NCBI GenBank assembly: GCA_029932895.1 | Contig: JAOZPF010000074.1 | Coordinates: 1 to 11,418 of the forward strand | Length of the DNA stretch: 11,418 bases | Source: Anaerolineae bacterium | Lineage (GTDB): Bacteria > Chloroflexota > Anaerolineae > B4-G1 > DUEL01 | Direction: 5' to 3' | Part shown: piece after piece, positions 6,579 through 11,418 of the stretch | How positions within the stretch are numbered: the first letter of the stretch is position 1 | Layout: every line of letters begins with the position of its first letter | Position numbers and translations under genes: made by a program | Notes under the pieces: generated by a model | The model's database searches: none | What the model saw: the letters and a program-made list of their open reading frames with translations, nothing else | Told to the model about the DNA's origin: nothing

Positions 6579-7971
6579 CTAATACCGCTCCGTTGCTGCC
6601 CGCACCCGTCGCCAGGCCCGGCGAATGGCAGCCAACGCCTGTGGGTATCCTCCACCTCACCGTAGTGGGCCAGCACATAGGCCGCGGTGATGGCGCGCAC
6701 TTTATCGGCGCAGCCTGGCAGCGCTTCGATCAGCCGTGGCAGGTATTCGTTGGGCGTCTCCGCCAAGCGGCGGGGGTACCCTCTGCGCGCCGCCAGCCGG
6801 GTCGTGTTGGCATAGATGCGGCGGATGGAGGCGGCAGCCAGCAGGTGGGGCGGGCGCACCTGGCCCGCCCGTCGCTGTACCCGCTCCAGGAAGGAGGAAC
6901 GCGCTCCGGGCCTGAGAGGGGACTGCTCCGCCGCCCACCAGGCTGCCCGGCGGCGGTGTGACACCCGCACGCTCCAGGCAATGCCCAGGGTCATCGCCAC
7001 CGCTCCCAGTGCCAGGAGTCCGGCCCGCACTGCAGCGACCAGGGCGGGCGAGGGCGTAGCTGGCGCCGCGGTCACTTCTGCCAGCGAGTTCACCAGGCTC
7101 TGCAGGGTGTCCTGGATGTTCCGCAGCGCCTCCGTCAGTGTGCTCAACTCCAGGCGGGCCAGCCAGGAGGAGAGGGGGCTGATGAGGAGGAGCGACGTAG
7201 CCAAGGCAAGGAGCAGCCCCCCACCACTCGCCCCGGAAACGCTATCGCTGACCAGGCCCACGCTGCCACGCGGGCCAGCTCCCCTCCCGCGACAAAGGGG
7301 GCCAGCGCCAGCCCGGCCAAGACAATCAGGGTAGCCAACCCCACTGTCATCCAGATCCACCGCCCGCCGCCAAAGCGGACCGGTGTGCTCTGGGGTATGC
7401 GCGACACCTCCTCCAGGCGGGCCAACCCCAGCGTTGCCAGGGCGGCGGCGAAAAATAGCGGCAACAACTGGTCGGCTCCCGCCAGCTCCGCCATCGGTCC
7501 GGCGGCGAGGGGGGCCATCGCCGGGCCCAGCAGCAGCACCAGCACCAACGCCAGCAGGCCCACCCAAAAGTTGAAAAGCACCACGTTGGGCACTGCCAGA
7601 TCGACCTGGCCCAGGCTCACTCCCCGCCACCAGATGAGGGCACAGACCGCCGCGGCTAACAATCCCCGGCCCAGCGGCGAGCCGGAGGCGGGCATGCGGT
7701 AGACGTGGAGGACAAGCGTCAGAACGACCAAGAGCGCCAGCCCGCCGAGGAGGACGGCCTGGCGGCCGCGCAGTGGGACCTTTCGCCACTCCAAGAGGAG
7801 AGCCAGCCCCAGTGGCAGGACCACCAGCCCCAACACCACCGCCGCCGTGGGCGCGGGGGAATGAGGGGCCATGCGCCGCACCAGGACGGAGAAGAGGACA
7901 GCGATCCAGCAACTCTCCATTCCCGCCATGCCCAGGTAGACCAGCGCTGTGCGCACGCGATGACCGCTCAT
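6579..7971 (-). pseudogene. DUF4129 multi-spanning membrane protein, two frameshifts
   Basis: Starts at ATG 7971, which overlaps the DUF58 stop (ATGA) and has GGAGG upstream. The first frame encodes about seven hydrophobic segments (for example LGLVVLPLGLALLLEW, NVVLFNFWVGLLALVLVLLL) up to WSAIAFPG. The frame then shifts near 7217-7234, within runs of four and six G on the coding strand. The second frame adds two more membrane segments and a DUF4129 C-terminal domain (IRRIYANTTRLAARRG, ETPNEYLPRLIEALPG, YVLAHYGEVEDT). A second shift near 6643-6645 is needed to reach ALAAIRRAWRRVRAATERY and TAG. The span is 1393 nt; adding the two missing bases gives exactly 465 codons. DUF4129 domains usually accompany MoxR, DUF58 and transglutaminase genes; no transglutaminase gene is present here. 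Either a true pseudogene or two indel errors. Confidence 0.82.
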
Positions 7972-8849
7972 CCCGCCTCCATCTGTAGCGCAGGTTGGGG
8001 GGCGGGCGAGAAAAAGCGCGGCGGCGGGGGCGGAAGGCGGAGCACGCCGGTCCCCTCAAGGGTGGGTGGCGGCCCCTCTCCCAGAGCGACCACCGCCAGC
8101 TTTCGTCCCACCTCCTTCAAGCGGAGCAGCGCCACCTGCAGCGGCTCCTCCAGTGTTGCTGTCACCACCACGAACGTCGCCCCCGACGCAGGTGGGCACT
8201 CTCTGAGAGGATCATCGCTTCGATGGGCCGTGTGGCGTAGCCGCTGACCCCCGCCAATCCTTCCAGGATGTGCAGCAACTGACCCGTCGAGCGGCCTGGG
8301 GGCACCCGCAGCGGCTGGTCGCTGCGGTAAACTGCGCCGTTGCTCACCATCCCCACTGGCATCTTCCGCTCGAACCCGTAGCGGGCGATCGAACCAGCCA
8401 CGCTGACCGCCCACTCCAACAGTTCGGCGTCCGACCCGCGCCAGTATTCGGCGCCGGCAGCGACGTTCAGAAAGACGACCAGGCTCGGGGTGGTTGTTGG
8501 TTCATAGACCCGGGCCTGCAATCGCTGACGCCGGGCCGTGGCTTTCCAGTGGACGTGACGGAAGCTGTCACCGGCGCGATAATCCCGCACCCCCACCGTC
8601 CGCGATGGGTCCTGGAAGAGCCAGTTAGTCGTGTGCGTTTCGCCCAGCACCTCACTGGGTGGCAGGCCCATCTCTTCCAGGGTAAAGAGGCGCGGGTAGA
8701 CGATCAACCGTTCCTGTGCCTCGTCCACCACCTGTTCCTGCTGGAAGAGGCCAAAGGGGTCGCCAGAGCGGAGCGTGACCGGCCCAAAGGCATAGATGCC
8801 CCGGCGGTCGCAGCGGACCGTGTACCGTCGGGTGGACCACTCGTAACGC
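7968..8849 (-). pseudogene. DUF58 protein, N-terminally truncated and frameshifted
   Basis: The recognisable DUF58 region starts abruptly at about 8848 (RYEWSTRRYTVRCDRRGIYAFGP, then LRSGDPFGLF) with no start codon or N-terminal membrane segments. Roughly the first third of a typical 400-450-residue family member is missing. It continues through IVYPRLFTLEEMGLPP and the signature VRDYRAGDSFRHVHWKATAR to PIEAMILSESAHLRRG. There a shift at the five-C run 8180-8184 is needed to continue as GATFVVVTATLEEPLQVALL to the TGA at 7968. One extra base in that run restores LRRGATFVVV. A GTG at 8731 is in frame but far inside the domain. DUF58 proteins are thought to act with MoxR ATPases at the membrane; this copy should not function as it stands. 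Confidence 0.85.
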
Positions 8850-9039
8850 TGCGGGCAATGGCTTTCGCCAGAGTGGTCTTGCCGATGCCGGGCACGTCCT
8901 CGAAGAGAATGTGACCCTCGCAGAGCAACGCTACCAGGCAGAGCTCGATCACCGCCTCCTTGCCGACGATCACCGTGCTGACGTTAGCGACGAGCTTCTC
9001 CGCAGTCTCGCGGATCGGCGTCACATCGGGTGCGGTCAT
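8848..9039 (-). pseudogene. MoxR-family AAA ATPase, N-terminal fragment
   Basis: Starts at ATG 9039 with an excellent AAGGAGG site at 9044-9050. The first ~64 residues are clear MoxR: VSTVIVGKEAVIELCLVALL, the GHILFEDVPGIGKTT Walker A region, then LAKAIARS. After R63/S64 the homology ends and the DNA is the interior of the DUF58 gene in another frame; translation runs 47 meaningless residues to a stop at 8704. Walker B, the sensor motifs and the lid (about 250 residues) are missing. MoxR ATPases are proposed chaperones for DUF58/VWA partners. The intact ribosome site with a truncated body suggests a recent deletion, or an assembly join. Confidence 0.85.
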
Positions 9040-9091
9040 CTTGCCTCCTTGGCGATAAAAGCGCTGCCTGCCGGGATAGCCAGGCCCTTCC

Positions 9092-9376
9092 CTACGGCCA
9101 TGCCCTCAGGACCAGTGGCAGCCAGACCCGCTTGGCGGGGACCCAGATGCGGCCCCACACTCCCCAGTAGCCAGCCTGTGCTTGACTATAGTGACCGTGG
9201 TCGTTCCAGGCTACCAGAGCGCTAGAGTTGGTGGGGTTATAGGCCAGTGCCGGGTCTTGCTGGTCTGTACTGGGTGTGATGATCCAGGTCGGATCAAGCG
9301 ATACACGTTGATTGATGCTCGCACCGGGAACCGTGCCGTCGGGCAGAACACGCTGCCCGTAGATTGTCTCACCCCC
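9092..9376 (-). pseudogene. Read-on C-terminal part of the secreted repeat protein, after an in-frame TGA
   Basis: Directly after TGA 9377-9379, in the same frame, 94 sense codons continue to a TAG at 9092-9094. They read GGETIYGQRVLPDGTVPGAS, complete the interrupted sixth repeat, supply a seventh (PALAYNPTNSSALVAWNDHG) and end in VWGRIWVPAKRVWLPLVLRAWP. The last block resembles the short hydrophobic C-terminal tail common on exported Chloroflexota proteins (from memory, not checked). Repeat continuity says this was, or is, part of the upstream gene. A 52-bp gap separates it from moxR. Confidence 0.7.
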
Positions 9377-10477
9377 TCAGCCATATACCCGGTCATCTTC
9401 CCAGACAATCCACCACTCCTCCTGGTTGGTGGCAAAGAGCACCGCCGGGTTGTTCTGGTTGCTGACATAGTTCGAGACGGTGATCGGGCTGCCTGTCAGA
9501 GTATAGAACTCGCCGTCAACCCGTTGGGCGAGTATATCGCCCGACTCGGGCCAGGTGACCAGGAACTCGCCATAGGCCGACATAGGCGGCATAGCTCGCC
9601 CCCAGGCCACATCCGGCGACTCGGCGTAATATGGCAGATCGGAGATGTGGATTGAATTGCCGTAGAGTGAGAGGTTCCCGCTCGTGAATTCGACCGCCTG
9701 CCCGTAGATGTCGTTGGACGTCGTGGCGATGTTGCGCGAGTCGCTCCAGACCACCAGCCAGTGGTAGTCGAACGCGTTGACCGCCACGGCCGGGCTGGTC
9801 TGGCTGCCCGATATGTTGTTTGTGACGGGCAACCATTTGAGGTCTTGCCCCAACCAGTCCAGGCTGGCGCTGTAAATGTCCGGCTGGTTCGCCCAACCCG
9901 AAAAGTGATCTTCCCAGACCACCAGATAGCGGCCCGACGCAGTGGCATAGGCCACGTCGGGATAGACTTGGTCATCACTCCACGTCGCAATACCGAAAGG
10001 CGCGCCGACGGTGTCGCTGACGATGCTGCCATAGATATCATAGTCGCCAGGGCCGGCATGTCGCTGCCACACCACCAGGTAGCTCCCGCCGCTGGCGAAG
10101 GGGGTATAGGGGTTGCGGGCGATGGCGGGATACAAGTCGTCTTCGCTGCCCGCCGAGATGCCAAAGACCCAGGTATTCTGGTACCCGTCGGCGCTGATAT
10201 AGATTCCCAGGATGTCATGGTCACCTGTTCCATTCAGGTCCCAGTCAAAGACAACCAGGTAGCTGTTGGTGTCCTCATTGTAGGCGATGTCGGCGTGCAT
10301 CTCGTTGCAGGCGTTGACCCCTATCCACTCCCAGATAGGGCGGTCGGGAGCGGTGGGGAGAGAGCTTGGTGCGGCGGGTGGGGGCTTTTCGGCAGCCGTA
10401 TCCAAGGCGGCTGTCAGCAAAGCCACCACCGTCAGGGTGATTATTCCTACACCGAGCATGATCCTGTACCTGTTCAT
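9377..10477 (-). CDS. Secreted repeat protein, probable beta-propeller, cut by TGA in repeat 6
   Basis: 366 residues as terminated. Residues ~7-24 are a hydrophobic signal segment (IMLGVGIITLTVVALLTAA), then a Pro-rich linker, so export is likely. The rest is built of repeats of 49-67 residues, each with a [YW]LVVW-D core and often an IYG strand: SYLVVFDWD (~71), SYLVVWQRH (~132), RYLVVWEDH (~184), HWLVVWSDS (~239), EFLVTWPES (~305) and WWIVWEDDR (~354). With the read-on segment this makes seven, as in a seven-bladed propeller. The stop falls between the WEDDR and IYGQRV halves of repeat 6. ATG 10477 overlaps the stop of the PHP gene (ATGA), with GGGAGG upstream. No enzymatic motif is seen; a binding or surface role is a guess. 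Confidence 0.75.
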   Translation of the reverse strand: MNRYRIMLGVGIITLTVVALLTAALDTAAEKPPPAAPSSLPTAPDRPIWEWIGVNACNEMHADIAYNEDTNSYLVVFDWDLNGTGDHDILGIYISADGYQNTWVFGISAGSEDDLYPAIARNPYTPFASGGSYLVVWQRHAGPGDYDIYGSIVSDTVGAPFGIATWSDDQVYPDVAYATASGRYLVVWEDHFSGWANQPDIYSASLDWLGQDLKWLPVTNNISGSQTSPAVAVNAFDYHWLVVWSDSRNIATTSNDIYGQAVEFTSGNLSLYGNSIHISDLPYYAESPDVAWGRAMPPMSAYGEFLVTWPESGDILAQRVDGEFYTLTGSPITVSNYVSNQNNPAVLFATNQEEWWIVWEDDRVYG

Positions 10478-11310
10478 TTTTCCTCCCTTTGCGTATCCGT
10501 GTCGGTCAGCCGGATTTGGGTAGGTGATCGTTGGTTGAAAACGGTCAACTGCTCAAAGCCGGCTTTGCGCACTGCAGCCAGCGCGCGGTCAAAGTCGGCG
10601 CCCACTGCCTGCGGGCGATGCGCATCCGAGCCCAGGGTCACGATCCGCCCGCCCTCCTCGCGGAACCAGCGCAGCACCTGGAGCGGAGGGCCTGGCTCGC
10701 CCATTCCTTTGCGCGAGTATGAGGTGTTCACTTCGATCCCCTTGCCTCGCGCCGCCGCTATATGTAGGGCGCGCCGCAGCCGCGATTCGTGGGGGGCCAG
10801 GTCGAGCGCCAGCAGTCCAAAGCGGCGGTAGGCGGCGCGACGGATGATGTCGAGGTGGGCCAGCACGTCGTACTCCCCCACGGCAGCCAGGCGGGCCAGT
10901 TCGTCAAAGTAGAGAGCCAGCCCCTCGTCGAGCGTCAGGCCGTCGAAGAAGGCTTCGTTGAATGTAGGGCGGCGGTCGACCCAGTGGAGGGAGCCCAGGA
11001 CAAAGTCATAGGGGTGGGCGGAGAGGAGCGCCGTCACATTCTCTCGGTAGAGGTGGGTTTCCCCACACTCCACCCCGGCCCGCACCGTCAGCCGGCCCGC
11101 GAAGCGGGCGCGGGCCTGCTGCACGGCCTGCCAGTGAGGTTCGGGCCGGAAGGTGCCATGGCAGGGATCGAGCGGCTCGAAATCGGCGTGGTCGGTGATC
11201 CCGATCTCGCTCATCCCCCGCTCTAGCGCTGCCTGGCACATTGCCTCCAGCGCGGCGTCGCTATCGCAGGAGAAACGAGTGTGAGTATGGTAGTCGGGCG
11301 GACATTCCAC
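10474..11310 (-). CDS. PHP-domain phosphoesterase, histidinol-phosphatase type
   Basis: 278 residues, a single PHP domain of the family length for HisK/HisJ-type histidinol phosphatases, which hydrolyse L-histidinol phosphate in histidine synthesis. Metal-site motifs occur in order: HTH (H8, H10) and D16 in YHTHTRFSCDSD, D40-H41 in GITDHADF, Glu in GVECGE, His in LGSLHWVD, His in DVLAHLDII, and Asp-His in LGSDAHRP. No other histidine gene is nearby, so another phosphoester substrate is possible; I leave the symbol empty. Start is GTG 11310: an ATG at 11312 is out of frame, and no ribosome site precedes the GTG, consistent with a leaderless message. The stop overlaps the next gene as ATGA, so it heads the minus-strand unit. 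Confidence 0.88.
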   Translation of the reverse strand: MECPPDYHTHTRFSCDSDAALEAMCQAALERGMSEIGITDHADFEPLDPCHGTFRPEPHWQAVQQARARFAGRLTVRAGVECGETHLYRENVTALLSAHPYDFVLGSLHWVDRRPTFNEAFFDGLTLDEGLALYFDELARLAAVGEYDVLAHLDIIRRAAYRRFGLLALDLAPHESRLRRALHIAAARGKGIEVNTSYSRKGMGEPGPPLQVLRWFREEGGRIVTLGSDAHRPQAVGADFDRALAAVRKAGFEQLTVFNQRSPTQIRLTDTDTQREEK

Positions 11311-11316
11311 ATCTAT

Positions 11317-11346
11317 ATTTTAGCACAATTTGCGTTCCTCGCCCAA
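11317..11346 (-). promoter_or_regulatory. Predicted promoter of the PHP gene, probably leaderless
   Basis: On the minus strand: TTGGGC (11341-11346), 18-base spacer, TAAAAT (11317-11322), preceded by TTGTGC. Only six bases separate the -10 from the GTG start at 11310, so transcription should begin at or next to the start codon. The block TTGTGCTAAAAT is nearly identical to TTGTGCTATAAT in the promoter at 5243-5271. Confidence 0.5.
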
Positions 11347-11362
11347 CAAACATGCGTTGGGG

Positions 11363-11418
11363 CCAAGCCGGCGGTGTGGCGCAAGCTGCCAGCTTGCGAG
11401 GGGTGTGCTTCAGCTTGG
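11363..11418. repeat. Palindromic element at right window edge
   Basis: A perfect 8-bp hairpin CGCAAGCT (11380-11387) / AGCTTGCG (11391-11398) with a GCC loop lies inside weaker outer symmetry, CCAAGC (11363-11368) against GCTTGG (11413-11418). The GGCGCAAGCT...AGCTTGCG form resembles repeats scattered between genes in several bacterial phyla. It may continue past the window. No coding potential was seen from 11347 to the end. Confidence 0.5.

Noticed and set aside
6440..8059. Single long minus-strand frame of 539 codons as one gene
   Set aside because: Only its middle part (about 7230-6650) is real DUF4129 protein. The ends are out-of-frame readings of DUF4129, DUF58 and DUF362 sequence.
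8162..8731. Intact small DUF58 gene starting at GTG 8731
   Set aside because: The homology extends upstream of 8731 without a break and the frame ends prematurely at 8162, so it is only a part of a broken gene.
9377..9379. TGA recoded as an amino acid (alternative code, selenocysteine or programmed readthrough)
   Set aside because: TGA ends several other genes in the window, at tight GTGA/ATGA overlaps. No selenocysteine-type context was seen and the repeat has no conserved Cys there. A mutation or error is simpler.

Overview
The window looks like bacterial chromosome from a GC-rich lineage, most likely a member of the Chloroflexota (Anaerolineae-like) known from environmental sequence. This rests on the mix of families: an M24 peptidase / phosphodiesterase / TsaD operon, a MoxR-DUF58-DUF4129 cluster, and a secreted repeat protein ending in a WLPLVLR-type tail. 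The assignment is inferred from gene content and style, not from a marker gene.

Left part (1-3659, plus strand): a short palindromic stretch precedes a tightly packed operon. It holds an M24 Xaa-Pro-type peptidase, an alkaline-phosphatase-superfamily phosphodiesterase (GTGA overlap with the peptidase) and tsaD (ATGA at the junction, or a start 12 bases further on). All three keep their catalytic residues. Centre (3667-6553): a TPR protein and a regulator with two tandem XRE-type helix-turn-helix domains lie on the minus strand. The regulator is divergent from a plus-strand DUF362 protein with a C-terminal membrane anchor. The 333 bp between the divergent genes is the most unusual DNA in the window. 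It holds two back-to-back promoters with overlapping -35 elements, a hairpin, and a 152-bp imperfect palindrome that can fold as a closing stem with three hairpins. The predicted leader of the regulator mRNA would contain this element.

Right part (6579-11310, minus strand): one long co-directional unit. It begins with a PHP-family phosphoesterase preceded by a promoter so close that the mRNA may be leaderless. Next, by ATGA overlap, comes a signal-peptide-bearing protein with seven propeller-like repeats, cut by an in-frame TGA in repeat 6. Then come moxR, a DUF58 gene and a DUF4129 membrane-protein gene, all three broken: moxR is truncated and fused out of frame to a headless DUF58 gene, and three single-base frameshifts lie in or next to short G/C runs. 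All five lesions sit between 10477 and 6579, while the other genes in the window are intact. This suggests either a decaying operon or a local sequencing/assembly problem.

No CRISPR array, tRNA, rRNA, transposase or phage gene was found. The strongest candidates for something undescribed are the cloverleaf-like element with its divergent promoter pair (4979-5311) and a dispersed repeat, three copies of which flank the double-HTH gene.
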